Shown here piece by piece: positions 9,724 to 23,631 of a stretch of 64,000 bases of DNA. Below the pieces are notes generated by a model that saw only the letters and a list, made by a program, of their open reading frames with translations, did not search any database and had not been told where the DNA came from. Origin of the DNA: Siphonodentalium dalli (lineage: Eukaryota; Mollusca; Scaphopoda; Gadilida; Siphonodentaliidae); the NCBI GenBank assembly GCA_032622095.1, contig CP136063.1, positions 119,308,723 through 119,372,722 of the forward strand, given 5' to 3'. How positions within the stretch are numbered: the stretch's first letter is position 1; each line of letters starts with the position of its first letter. A program made the position numbers and the translations under genes.

Positions 9724-11112
9724 CTACCTTGAACGTTATAGGCGGACACAGGATATGAAATAAATCGAATTTTGCGAATCATGGGCGACAACTCTGTAGG
9801 GAAAGCTCGGACATAAATTATAATGCATGGACCCAATAGGGCATACTGAGTTGTGCATACGGTCCAAATTTCAAGTTGCTTCTATTCATACTTTTCGAGA
9901 TACTGCAACCCCCAGTTTTACACATAAAGGGAGATAACTCTGCAAAGCAAGTTAGGACAAAATCCTATATAGACCGATGCACTACAACTATCATTGGGCT
10001 ATAAACATACCAAAATCCAGCGCTCTATCTCTCTTACTTCCTGAGATATAAGGGTTATAAAATTGCTTAGTATAATAATAAATAATATTGGAAAAAAATA
10101 ATAAATTGAATAACAATATACTTCCATATTAAAATATGGAAGTATAATAAGGGAATCGCGCGGAATTGATTGGAATGTCGATTGTATGGTTCATTGACAT
10201 TTCTGTGTTCAGTTGGAATGTTCTGGTATGACCCCCACCCATGCCTCGAAATTTGGTAATGCGGGTAGAAAAATCGCCATATCTTGGCCAATTTTCAAGA
10301 TTTCGAGCTAATTTTTGCGTCATTGTGTTCGTATTTGATGTCCCTATAATATTTAGTTGGGTTTTGGTAAGGTATTGTGGCGATATTCTACTATGTAGGC
10401 CAATATGTATGTTGTTCAGTGCATACTTTTTGAATATCGTTGGCCTCCATCGACATACTACGGAAAGTGGGTAATTGTTTAGAAGTACTGAAAATTCCCC
10501 ACCGAATGACACCAAACACGTGACGATTGGTTGATGGAAATTAAATTCATAGTGCATCTTCTGTAAACTTGAAAAAAATGAAGGGGCCACAATTTCCACA
10601 TTTCTCAATCGATTTACAAAATTCTTTCACGAGTAGCATTAGTACGTCGTATAGATACTTCATAACATTTTTGGTTCAAATCGGAGACAAAAAAAATATG
10701 ACAATTTTTGCCCCCCTCCCTAATACGGACCAATGTTTTTGGATCTTGGTCAAAATTGCACCATTTCGTCTTCTTTCTATGGATAACACGCTCACATAAA
10801 CCAAATACAATTCGCGTGCGTCGTCTAGGAGGAGTTTTGTCCACAAGCACTTTCTCCTCAATCGATGTATGAATACAATTTTCGATGGTCTGTAAGTTGG
10901 ACATTTCTCAACCGATTTACAAAATTCTTTCAGGAGGATCATTAGTACACCCTATAGATACACGACAGTAAAAATAGTTGAAATCATCGAGAAAAAAAAT
11001 TGCGAAAATTTTGCCCCCACCCAAAACCCAAAAATATAAGTCCGTCCCTGTTCAAAACTTGTTTTCGTAGCAAGTTGATAACGGGTAACTACATAAAATC
11101 TCTCAAATATGG
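9724..11112 (+). repeat. Monomer M8, A-to-B hybrid
   Basis: Type A through 10810 and type B from 10814. The exchange lies within the few bases between these diagnostic sites, at phase ~1088-1091. Length is unchanged at 1389 bp, as expected of an in-register crossover or of the edge of a conversion tract. Confidence 0.92.
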
Positions 11113-12495
11113 ATACCGTGCATGTTATAGGCGGTTACATGATATGAAATAAATCGAATTTTGCGAATCATGGGCGACAACTCTGTAGAAAAAGCGCGGA
11201 CATAAATTATAATGTATGGATTCAATAGGGAATCCTGAGTTCTACATATGGTCCACATTTTGAGTCTCTGCTGCTCATACTTTTCGAGATACAGCAACCC
11301 CATTTTTTCACAAAAAGGGAGATAACTCTGTAAACCAAACGTGGACAACATCCTATATACTCTTATTAGTTAGAAATAGTATAGGTCTATATGCATACGA
11401 AATTTCAGCTCCCTATCTCTTGTACTTCCGGAGATATAAGAGTTGAAAAATTGCTTAGAATAATAATAATAGAGGAGAAAAATAATAAATTGAATAACAA
11501 TATACTTCCATATTAAAATATGGAAGTATAATAAGGGATTCGCACGGAATTGATTGGTATGTCGATAGTATGGTTTATTGACATTTCTGTGTTCAGTTGG
11601 AACGTTATGGTGTGACCCCCACCCTTGCCTCGGAATTAGGTGATGCGTGTAGAAAAGTCGCCATATCTCGGCCAATCTTCGAGATATCGAGCTAATTTTT
11701 GCGTCATTGTGTTCGCATTTGATGCCCCTTTAATATTTAGTAGGGTTCTAGTAAGATATTGTGGCGATATTCTACTATATAGACCTATATTAATGCTGTT
11801 CAGTACATACATTTCGATTATATCTGGCTTCCATCGACATAATAAGGCAAGTCGGTAATCGTTTAAAAGTATTATAAATTCCCCACCGAATGACACTAAA
11901 CAATTGACGATTGGTTGAAGGAATTTGAATTCATAGTGCATCTTCTGTAAACTTGAAAAAAATGAAGGGGCCACAGTTTCTACATTTTTCAACCGATTCA
12001 CAAAATTCACTCATAATGTCACTCGGTACATCTTATAGATACTTCACAACAATTTTGGTTCAAATCGGAGACCAAAAAAATATGACAATTTTTGCCCCCT
12101 CCCTAATATGAACCAATGTTTTTGGATCTTCGTCAAAATTGCACCATTTCGTCTTCTTTCTATGGGTAACACGCTCACATAAACCAAATCCAGTTCGCGT
12201 GCGTCGTCTAGGAGGAGTTTTGTCCACAAGCACTTTCTCCTCAATCGATGTATGAATACAATTTTCGATGGTCTGTAAGTTGGACATTTCTCAACCGATT
12301 TACAAAATTCTTTCAGGAGGATCATTAGTACACCCTATAGATACACGACAGTAAAAATAGTTGAAATCATCGAGAAAAAAAATTGCGAAAATTTTGCCCC
12401 CACCCAAAACCCAAAAATATAAGTCCGTCCCTGTTCAAAACTTGTTTTCGTAGCAAGTTGATAACGGGTAACTACATAAAATCTCTCAAATATGG
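11113..12495 (+). repeat. Monomer M9 (type B)
   Basis: First complete B monomer, 1383 bp. Its palindrome lies at 11501-11530 and is identical to that of type A. It lacks both CACGTG hexamers present in A. Confidence 0.93.
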
Positions 12496-13878
12496 ATACC
12501 GTGCATGTTATAGGCGGTTACATGATATGAAATAAATCGAATTTTGCGAATCATGGGCGACAACTCTGTAGAAAAAGCGCGGACATAAATTATAATGTAT
12601 GGATTCAATAGGGAATCCTGAGTTCTACATATGGTCCACATTTTGAGTCTCTGCTGCTCATACTTTTCGAGATACAGCAACCCCATTTTTTCACAAAAAG
12701 GGAGATAACTCTGTAAACCAAACGTGGACAACATCCTATATACTCTTATTAGTTAGAAATAGTATAGGTCTATATGCATACGAAATTTCAGCTCCCTATC
12801 TCTTGTACTTCCGGAGATATAAGAGTTGAAAAATTGCTTAGAATAATAATAATAGAGGAGAAAAATAATAAATTGAATAACAATATACTTCCATATTAAA
12901 ATATGGAAGTATAATAAGGGATTCGCACGGAATTGATTGGTATGTCGATAGTATGGTTTATTGACATTTCTGTGTTCAGTTGGAACGTTATGGTGTGACC
13001 CCCACCCTTGCCTCGGAATTAGGTGATGCGTGTAGAAAAGTCGCCATATCTCGGCCAATCTTCGAGATATCGAGCTAATTTTTGCGTCATTGTGTTCGCA
13101 TTTGATGCCCCTTTAATATTTAGTAGGGTTCTAGTAAGATATTGTGGCGATATTCTACTATATAGACCTATATTAATGCTGTTCAGTACATACATTTCGA
13201 TTATATCTGGCTTCCATCGACATAATAAGGCAAGTCGGTAATCGTTTAAAAGTATTATAAATTCCCCACCGAATGACACTAAACAATTGACGATTGGTTG
13301 AAGGAATTTGAATTCATAGTGCATCTTCTGTAAACTTGAAAAAAATGAAGGGGCCACAGTTTCTACATTTTTCAACCGATTCACAAAATTCACTCATAAT
13401 GTCACTCGGTACATCTTATAGATACTTCACAACAATTTTGGTTCAAATCGGAGACCAAAAAAATATGACAATTTTTGCCCCCTCCCTAATATGAACCAAT
13501 GTTTTTGGATCTTCGTCAAAATTGCACCATTTCGTCTTCTTTCTATGGGTAACACGCTCACATAAACCAAATCCAGTTCGCGTGCGTCGTCTAGGAGGAG
13601 TTTTGTCCACAAGCACTTTCTCCTCAATCGATGTATGAATACAATTTTCGATGGTCTGTAAGTTGGACATTTCTCAACCGATTTACAAAATTCTTTCAGG
13701 AGGATCATTAGTACACCCTATAGATACACGACAGTAAAAATAGTTGAAATCATCGAGAAAAAAAATTGCGAAAATTTTGCCCCCACCCAAAACCCAAAAA
13801 TATAAGTCCGTCCCTGTTCAAAACTTGTTTTCGTAGCAAGTTGATAACGGGTAACTACATAAAATCTCTCAAATATGG
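12496..13878 (+). repeat. Monomer M10 (type B)
   Basis: Second complete B monomer, 1383 bp, with no difference from M9 that I could find by eye. Palindrome at 12884-12913. Confidence 0.93.
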
Positions 13879-15299
13879 ATACCGTGCATGTTATAGGCGG
13901 TTACATGATATGAAATAAATCGAATTTTGCGAATCATGGGCGACAACTCTGTAGAAAAAGCGCGGACATAAATTATAATGTATGGATTCAATAGGGAATC
14001 CTGAGTTCTACATATGGTCCACATTTTGAGTCTCTGCTGCTCATACTTTTCGAGATACAGCAACCCCATTTTTTCACAAAAAGGGAGATAACTCTGTAAA
14101 CCAAACGTGGACAACATCCTATATACTCTTATTAGTTAGAAATAGTATAGGTCTATATGCATACGAAATTTCAGCTCCCTATCTCTTGTACTTCCGGAGA
14201 TATAAGAGTTGAAAAATTGCTTAGAATAATAATAATAGAGGAGAAAAATAATAAATTGAATAACAATATACTTCCATATTAAAATATGGAAGTATAATAA
14301 CAATATACTTCCATATTAAAATATGGAAGTATAATAAGGGAATCGCGCGGAATTGATTGGAATGTCGATTGTATGGTTCATTGACATTTCTGTGTTCAGT
14401 TGGAATGTTCTGGTATGACCCCCACCCATGCCTCGAAATTTGGTAATGCGGGTAGAAAAATCGCCATATCTTGGCCAATTTTCAAGATTTCGAGCTAATT
14501 TTTGCGTCATTGTGTTCGTATTTGATGTCCCTATAATATTTAGTTGGGTTTTGGTAAGGTATTGTGGCGATATTCTACTATGTAGGCCAATATGTATGTT
14601 GTTCAGTGCATACTTTTTGAATATCGTTGGCCTCCATCGACATACTACGGAAAGTGGGTAATTGTTTAGAAGTACTGAAAATTCCCCACCGAATGACACC
14701 AAACACGTGACGATTGGTTGATGGAAATTAAATTCATAGTGCATCTTCTGTAAACTTGAAAAAAATGAAGGGGCCACAATTTCCACATTTCTCAATCGAT
14801 TTACAAAATTCTTTCACGAGTAGCATTAGTACGTCGTATAGATACTTCATAACATTTTTGGTTCAAATCGGAGACAAAAAAAATATGACAATTTTTGCCC
14901 CCCTCCCTAATACGGACCAATGTTTTTGGATCTTGGTCAAAATTGCACCATTTCGTCTTCTTTCTATGGATAACACGCTCACATAAACCAAATACAATTC
15001 ACGTGCGTTGTCTAGGAGGAGTTTTGTCCACAAGCACTTTCTCCTAAATCGATGTATGAATACAATTTTCAATGGTCTGTAACTTGGACATTTCTCAACC
15101 GATTTCCAAAATTCTTTCAGGAGAATCATTAGTACGTCCTATAGATACACGACAGTAAAAGTAGTTGAAATCATCGAAAAAAAAAAAATCGAAAATTTTG
15201 CCCCCACCCAAACCCCAAAAATATAAGTCCGTTCCTGTTCAAAACTTATTTTCATAGAAAGTTGCTAACAACTAACAGCATATGAGCCCTCGTATCTGG
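13879..15299 (+). repeat. Monomer M11, B-to-A hybrid with duplicated palindrome
   Basis: Type B up to the palindrome at 14267-14296, then an extra copy of the palindrome at 14304-14333, then type A. The monomer is 1421 bp: the B part is 5 bp shorter than A and the duplication adds 37 bp. It also has a private A for T at 15277. Confidence 0.93.
14260..14333. repeat. Exact 37-bp tandem duplication of the palindrome at the B-to-A junction
   Basis: The unit ATAACAA plus the 30-bp palindrome occurs at 14260-14296 and again at 14297-14333 without mismatch. Sequence to the left is type B, to the right type A. No other monomer has two palindromes. It marks a rearrangement join, probably from misaligned recombination or template switching at the hairpin. 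Confidence 0.92.
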
Positions 15300-16687
15300 C
15301 TACCTTGAACGTTATAGGCGGACACAGGATATGAAATAAATCGAATTTTGCGAATCATGGGCGACAACTCTGTAGGGAAAGCTCGGACATAAATTATAAT
15401 GCATGGACCCAATAGGGCATACTGAGTTGTGCATACGGTCCAAATTTCAAGTTGCTTCTATTCATACTTTTCGAGATACTGCAACCCCCAGTTTTACACA
15501 TAAAGGGAGATAACTCTGCAAAGCAAGTTAGGACAAAATCCTATATAGACCGATGCACTACAACTATCATTGGGCTATAAACATACCAAAATCCAGCGCT
15601 CTATCTCTCTTACTTCCTGAGATATAAGGGTTATAAAATTGCTTAGTATAATAATAAATAATATTGGAAAAAAATAATAAATTGAATAACAATATACTTC
15701 CATATTAAAATATGGAAGTATAATAAGGGAATCGCGCGGAATTGATTGGAATGTCGATTGTATGGTTCATTGACATTTCTGTGTTCAGTTGGAATGTTCT
15801 GGTATGACCCCCACCCATGCCTCGAAATTTGGTAATGCGGGTAGAAAAATCGCCATATCTTGGCCAATTTTCAAGATTTCGAGCTAATTTTTGCGTCATT
15901 GTGTTCGTATTTGATGTCCCTATAATATTTAGTTGGGTTTTGGTAAGGTATTGTGGCGATATTCTACTATGTAGGCCAATATGTATGTTGTTCAGTGCAT
16001 ACTTTTTGAATATCGTTGGCCTCCATCGACATACTACGGAAAGTGGGTAATTGTTTAGAAGTACTGAAAATTCCCCACCGAATGACACCAAACACGTGAC
16101 GATTGGTTGATGGAAATTAAATTCATAGTGCATCTTCTGTAAACTTGAAAAAAATGAAGGGGCCACAATTTCCACATTTCTCAATCGATTTACAAAATTC
16201 TTTCACGAGTAGCATTAGTACGTCGTATAGATACTTCATAACATTTTTGGTTCAAATCGGAGACAAAAAAAATATGACAATTTTTGCCCCCCTCCCTAAT
16301 ACGGACCAATGTTTTTGGATCTTGGTCAAAATTGCACCATTTCGTCTTCTTTCTATGGATAACACGCTCACATAAACCAAATACAATTCACGTGCGTTGT
16401 CTAGGAGGAGTTTTGTCCACAAGCACTTTCTCCTAAATCGATGTATGAATACAATTTTCAATGGTCTGTAACTTGGACATTTCTCAACCGATTTCCAAAA
16501 TTCTTTCAGGAGAATCATTAGTACGTCCTATAGATACACGACAGTAAAAGTAGTTGAAATCATCGAAAAAAAAAAATCGAAAATTTTGCCCCCACCCAAA
16601 CCCCAAAAATATAAGTCCGTTCCTGTTCAAAACTTATTTTCATAGAAAGTTGCTAACAACTAACTGCATATGAGCCCTCGTATCTGG
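15300..16687 (+). repeat. Monomer M12 (type A, A11 run)
   Basis: 1388 bp because the long A run near phase 1267 has 11 instead of 12 A. M14 shares this. Confidence 0.94.
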
Positions 16688-18076
16688 CTACCTTGAACGT
16701 TATAGGCGGACACAGGATATGAAATAAATCGAATTTTGCGAATCATGGGCGACAACTCTGTAGGGAAAGCTCGGACATAAATTATAATGCATGGACCCAA
16801 TAGGGCATACTGAGTTGTGCATACGGTCCAAATTTCAAGTTGCTTCTATTCATACTTTTCGAGATACTGCAACCCCCAGTTTTACACATAAAGGGAGATA
16901 ACTCTGCAAAGCAAGTTAGGACAAAATCCTATATAGACCGATGCACTACAACTATCATTGGGCTATAAACATACCAAAATCCAGCGCTCTATCTCTCTTA
17001 CTTCCTGAGATATAAGGGTTATAAAATTGCTTAGTATAATAATAAATAATATTGGAAAAAAATAATAAATTGAATAACAATATACTTCCATATTAAAATA
17101 TGGAAGTATAATAAGGGAATCGCGCGGAATTGATTGGAATGTCGATTGTATGGTTCATTGACATTTCTGTGTTCAGTTGGAATGTTCTGGTATGACCCCC
17201 ACCCATGCCTCGAAATTTGGTAATGCGGGTAGAAAAATCGCCATATCTTGGCCAATTTTCAAGATTTCGAGCTAATTTTTGCGTCATTGTGTTCGTATTT
17301 GATGTCCCTATAATATTTAGTTGGGTTTTGGTAAGGTATTGTGGCGATATTCTACTATGTAGGCCAATATGTATGTTGTTCAGTGCATACTTTTTGAATA
17401 TCGTTGGCCTCCATCGACATACTACGGAAAGTGGGTAATTGTTTAGAAGTACTGAAAATTCCCCACCGAATGACACCAAACACGTGACGATTGGTTGATG
17501 GAAATTAAATTCATAGTGCATCTTCTGTAAACTTGAAAAAAATGAAGGGGCCACAATTTCCACATTTCTCAATCGATTTACAAAATTCTTTCACGAGTAG
17601 CATTAGTACGTCGTATAGATACTTCATAACATTTTTGGTTCAAATCGGAGACAAAAAAAATATGACAATTTTTGCCCCCCTCCCTAATACGGACCAATGT
17701 TTTTGGATCTTGGTCAAAATTGCACCATTTCGTCTTCTTTCTATGGATAACACGCTCACATAAACCAAATACAATTCACGTGCGTTGTCTAGGAGGAGTT
17801 TTGTCCACAAGCACTTTCTCCTAAATCGATGTATGAATACAATTTTCAATGGTCTGTAACTTGGACATTTCTCAACCGATTTCCAAAATTCTTTCAGGAG
17901 AATCATTAGTACGTCCTATAGATACACGACAGTAAAAGTAGTTGAAATCATCGAAAAAAAAAAAATCGAAAATTTTGCCCCCACCCAAACCCCAAAAATA
18001 TAAGTCCGTTCCTGTTCAAAACTTATTTTCATAGAAAGTTGCTAACAACTAACTGCATATGAGCCCTCGTATCTGG
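16688..18076 (+). repeat. Monomer M13 (consensus type A)
   Basis: 1389 bp, unmarked; it separates the two A11 copies M12 and M14. Confidence 0.94.
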
Positions 18077-19464
18077 CTACCTTGAACGTTATAGGCGGAC
18101 ACAGGATATGAAATAAATCGAATTTTGCGAATCATGGGCGACAACTCTGTAGGGAAAGCTCGGACATAAATTATAATGCATGGACCCAATAGGGCATACT
18201 GAGTTGTGCATACGGTCCAAATTTCAAGTTGCTTCTATTCATACTTTTCGAGATACTGCAACCCCCAGTTTTACACATAAAGGGAGATAACTCTGCAAAG
18301 CAAGTTAGGACAAAATCCTATATAGACCGATGCACTACAACTATCATTGGGCTATAAACATACCAAAATCCAGCGCTCTATCTCTCTTACTTCCTGAGAT
18401 ATAAGGGTTATAAAATTGCTTAGTATAATAATAAATAATATTGGAAAAAAATAATAAATTGAATAACAATATACTTCCATATTAAAATATGGAAGTATAA
18501 TAAGGGAATCGCGCGGAATTGATTGGAATGTCGATTGTATGGTTCATTGACATTTCTGTGTTCAGTTGGAATGTTCTGGTATGACCCCCACCCATGCCTC
18601 GAAATTTGGTAATGCGGGTAGAAAAATCGCCATATCTTGGCCAATTTTCAAGATTTCGAGCTAATTTTTGCGTCATTGTGTTCGTATTTGATGTCCCTAT
18701 AATATTTAGTTGGGTTTTGGTAAGGTATTGTGGCGATATTCTACTATGTAGGCCAATATGTATGTTGTTCAGTGCATACTTTTTGAATATCGTTGGCCTC
18801 CATCGACATACTACGGAAAGTGGGTAATTGTTTAGAAGTACTGAAAATTCCCCACCGAATGACACCAAACACGTGACGATTGGTTGATGGAAATTAAATT
18901 CATAGTGCATCTTCTGTAAACTTGAAAAAAATGAAGGGGCCACAATTTCCACATTTCTCAATCGATTTACAAAATTCTTTCACGAGTAGCATTAGTACGT
19001 CGTATAGATACTTCATAACATTTTTGGTTCAAATCGGAGACAAAAAAAATATGACAATTTTTGCCCCCCTCCCTAATACGGACCAATGTTTTTGGATCTT
19101 GGTCAAAATTGCACCATTTCGTCTTCTTTCTATGGATAACACGCTCACATAAACCAAATACAATTCACGTGCGTTGTCTAGGAGGAGTTTTGTCCACAAG
19201 CACTTTCTCCTAAATCGATGTATGAATACAATTTTCAATGGTCTGTAACTTGGACATTTCTCAACCGATTTCCAAAATTCTTTCAGGAGAATCATTAGTA
19301 CGTCCTATAGATACACGACAGTAAAAGTAGTTGAAATCATCGAAAAAAAAAAATCGAAAATTTTGCCCCCACCCAAACCCCAAAAATATAAGTCCGTTCC
19401 TGTTCAAAACTTATTTTCATAGAAAGTTGCTAACAACTAACTGCATATGAGCCCTCGTATCTGG
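18077..19464 (+). repeat. Monomer M14 (type A, A11 run)
   Basis: 1388 bp with an 11-A run starting near 19343. Confidence 0.94.
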
Positions 19465-22242
19465 CTACCTTGAACGTTATAGGCGGACACAGGATATGAA
19501 ATAAATCGAATTTTGCGAATCATGGGCGACAACTCTGTAGGGAAAGCTCGGACATAAATTATAATGCATGGACCCAATAGGGCATACTGAGTTGTGCATA
19601 CGGTCCAAATTTCAAGTTGCTTCTATTCATACTTTTCGAGATACTGCAACCCCCAGTTTTACACATAAAGGGAGATAACTCTGCAAAGCAAGTTAGGACA
19701 AAATCCTATATAGACCGATGCACTACAACTATCATTGGGCTATAAACATACCAAAATCCAGCGCTCTATCTCTCTTACTTCCTGAGATATAAGGGTTATA
19801 AAATTGCTTAGTATAATAATAAATAATATTGGAAAAAAATAATAAATTGAATAACAATATACTTCCATATTAAAATATGGAAGTATAATAAGGGAATCGC
19901 GCGGAATTGATTGGAATGTCGATTGTATGGTTCATTGACATTTCTGTGTTCAGTTGGAATGTTCTGGTATGACCCCCACCCATGCCTCGAAATTTGGTAA
20001 TGCGGGTAGAAAAATCGCCATATCTTGGCCAATTTTCAAGATTTCGAGCTAATTTTTGCGTCATTGTGTTCGTATTTGATGTCCCTATAATATTTAGTTG
20101 GGTTTTGGTAAGGTATTGTGGCGATATTCTACTATGTAGGCCAATATGTATGTTGTTCAGTGCATACTTTTTGAATATCGTTGGCCTCCATCGACATACT
20201 ACGGAAAGTGGGTAATTGTTTAGAAGTACTGAAAATTCCCCACCGAATGACACCAAACACGTGACGATTGGTTGATGGAAATTAAATTCATAGTGCATCT
20301 TCTGTAAACTTGAAAAAAATGAAGGGGCCACAATTTCCACATTTCTCAATCGATTTACAAAATTCTTTCACGAGTAGCATTAGTACGTCGTATAGATACT
20401 TCATAACATTTTTGGTTCAAATCGGAGACAAAAAAAATATGACAATTTTTGCCCCCCTCCCTAATACGGACCAATGTTTTTGGATCTTGGTCAAAATTGC
20501 ACCATTTCGTCTTCTTTCTATGGATAACACGCTCACATAAACCAAATACAATTCACGTGCGTTGTCTAGGAGGAGTTTTGTCCACAAGCACTTTCTCCTA
20601 AATCGATGTATGAATACAATTTTCAATGGTCTGTAACTTGGACATTTCTCAACCGATTTCCAAAATTCTTTCAGGAGAATCATTAGTACGTCCTATAGAT
20701 ACACGACAGTAAAAGTAGTTGAAATCATCGAAAAAAAAAAAATCGAAAATTTTGCCCCCACCCAAACCCCAAAAATATAAGTCCGTTCCTGTTCAAAACT
20801 TATTTTCATAGAAAGTTGCTAACAACTAACTGCATATGAGCCCTCGTATCTGGCTACCTTGAACGTTATAGGCGGACACAGGATATGAAATAAATCGAAT
20901 TTTGCGAATCATGGGCGACAACTCTGTAGGGAAAGCTCGGACATAAATTATAATGCATGGACCCAATAGGGCATACTGAGTTGTGCATACGGTCCAAATT
21001 TCAAGTTGCTTCTATTCATACTTTTCGAGATACTGCAACCCCCAGTTTTACACATAAAGGGAGATAACTCTGCAAAGCAAGTTAGGACAAAATCCTATAT
21101 AGACCGATGCACTACAACTATCATTGGGCTATAAACATACCAAAATCCAGCGCTCTATCTCTCTTACTTCCTGAGATATAAGGGTTATAAAATTGCTTAG
21201 TATAATAATAAATAATATTGGAAAAAAATAATAAATTGAATAACAATATACTTCCATATTAAAATATGGAAGTATAATAAGGGAATCGCGCGGAATTGAT
21301 TGGAATGTCGATTGTATGGTTCATTGACATTTCTGTGTTCAGTTGGAATGTTCTGGTATGACCCCCACCCATGCCTCGAAATTTGGTAATGCGGGTAGAA
21401 AAATCGCCATATCTTGGCCAATTTTCAAGATTTCGAGCTAATTTTTGCGTCATTGTGTTCGTATTTGATGTCCCTATAATATTTAGTTGGGTTTTGGTAA
21501 GGTATTGTGGCGATATTCTACTATGTAGGCCAATATGTATGTTGTTCAGTGCATACTTTTTGAATATCGTTGGCCTCCATCGACATACTACAGAAAGTGG
21601 GTAATTGTTTAGAAGTACTGAAAATTCCCCACCGAATGACACCAAACACGTGACGATTGGTTGATGGAAATTAAATTCATAGTGCATCTTCTGTAAACTT
21701 GAAAAAAATGAAGGGGCCACAATTTCCACATTTCTCAATCGATTTACAAAATTCTTTCACGAGTAGCATTAGTACGTCGTATAGATACTTCATAACATTT
21801 TTGGTTCAAATCGGAGACAAAAAAAATATGACAATTTTTGCCCCCCTCCCTAATACGGACCAATGTTTTTGGATCTTGGTCAAAATTGCACCATTTCGTC
21901 TTCTTTCTATGGATAACACGCTCACATAAACCAAATACAATTCACGTGCGTTGTCTAGGAGGAGTTTTGTCCACAAGCACTTTCTCCTAAATCGATGTAT
22001 GAATACAATTTTCAATGGTCTGTAACTTGGACATTTCTCAACCGATTTCCAAAATTCTTTCAGGAGAATCATTAGTACGTCCTATAGATACACGACAGTA
22101 AAAGTAGTTGAAATCATCGAAAAAAAAAAAATCGAAAATTTTGCCCCCACCCAAACCCCAAAAATATAAGTCCGTTCCTGTTCAAAACTTATTTTCATAG
22201 AAAGTTGCTAACAACTAACTGCATATGAGCCCTCGTATCTGG
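19465..22242 (+). repeat. Monomers M15 and M16 (type A)
   Basis: Two 1389-bp copies, starting at 19465 and 20854. M16 has a private A for G at 21592; no recurrent marks. Confidence 0.94.
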
Positions 22243-23631
22243 CTACCTTGAACGTTATAGGCGGACACAGGATATGAAATAAATCGAATTTTGCGAATCA
22301 TGGGCGACAACTCTGTAGGGAAAGCTCGGACATAAATTATAATGCATGGACCCAATAGGGCATACTGAGTTGTGCATACGGTCCAAATTTCAAGTTGCTT
22401 CTATTCATACTTTTCGAGATACTGCAACCCCCAGTTTTACACATAAAGGGAGATAACTCTGCAAAGCAAGTTAGGACAAAATCCTATATAGACCGATGCA
22501 CTACAACTATCATTGGGCTATAAACATACCAAAATCCAGCGCTCTATCTCTCTTACTTCCTGAGATATAAGGGTTATAAAATTGCTTAGTATAATAATAA
22601 ATAATATTGGAAAAAAATAATAAATTGAATAACAATATACTTCCATATTAAAATATGGAAGTATAATAAGGGAATCGCGCGGAATTGATTGGAATGTCGA
22701 TTGTATGGTTCATTGACATTTCTGTGTTCAGTTGGAATGTTCTGGTATGACCCCCACCCATGCCTCGAAATTTGGTAATGCGGGTAGAAAAATCGCCATA
22801 TCTTGGCCAATTTTCAAGATTTCGAGCTAATTTTTGCGTCATTGTGTTCGTATTTGATGTCCCTATAATATTTAGTTGGGTTTTGGTAAGGTATTGTGGC
22901 GATATTCTACTATGTAGGCCAATATGTATGTTGTTCAGTGCATACTTTTTGAATATCGTTGGCCTCCATCGACATACTACGGAAAGTGGGTAATTGTTTA
23001 GAAGTACTGAAAATTCCCCACCGAATGACACCAAACACGTGACGATTGGTTGATGGAAATTAAATTCATAGTGCATCTTCTGTAAACTTGAAAAAAATGA
23101 AGGGGCCACAATTTCCACATTTCTCAATCGATTTACAAAATTCTTTCACGAGTAGCATTAGTACGTCGTATAGATACTTCATAACATTTTTGGTTCAAAT
23201 CGGAGACAAACAAAATATGACAATTTTTGCCCCCCTCCCTAATACGGACCAATGTTTTTGGATCTTGGTCAAAATTGCACCATTTCGTCTTCTTTCTATG
23301 GATAACACGCTCACATAAACCAAATACAATTCACGTGCGTTGTCTAGGAGGAGTTTTGTCCACAAGCACTTTCTCCTAAATCGATGTATGAATACAATTT
23401 TCAATGGTCTGTAACTTGGACATTTCTCAACCGATTTCCAAAATTCTTTCAGGAGAATCATTAGTACGTCCTATAGATACACGACAGTAAAAGTAGTTGA
23501 AATCATCGAAAAAAAAAAAATCGAAAATTTTGCCCCCACCCAAACCCCAAAAATATAAGTCCGTTCCTGTTCAAAACTTATTTTCATAGAAAGTTGCTAA
23601 CAACTAACTGCATATGAGCCCTCGTATCTGG
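22243..23631 (+). repeat. Monomer M17 (type A, phase-969 variant)
   Basis: C instead of A at 23211, as in M1 and M26. Confidence 0.95.

Larger units (their letters stand above)
1..10810 (+). repeat. Left block of type A monomers (M1-M7 and first part of M8)
   Basis: Seven complete 1389-bp type A copies plus 1087 bp of an eighth. By eye the copies differ from each other at very few positions. The last base that is diagnostic for type A is 10810; the first diagnostic for type B is 10814. The switch is in register, so no sequence is gained or lost at this edge. Confidence 0.95.
10811..14296 (+). repeat. Diverged type B block, ~2.5 monomers of 1383 bp
   Basis: About 3.49 kb of a related but distinct monomer with a 1383-bp period (phase-1 points at 11113, 12496 and 13879). 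In a 150-bp stretch around 11660-11810 I count about 20 substitutions against type A, roughly 13 percent. Elsewhere the difference ranges from almost none to more. B also has small indels: one C fewer in the C6 tract, and the A12 run replaced by a shorter A-rich run with an interposed G. The two complete B periods look identical to each other, so they were copied recently from one another or from a homogenised B array elsewhere. The left edge lies between 10810 and 10814; the right edge is at a palindrome. Confidence 0.93.
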
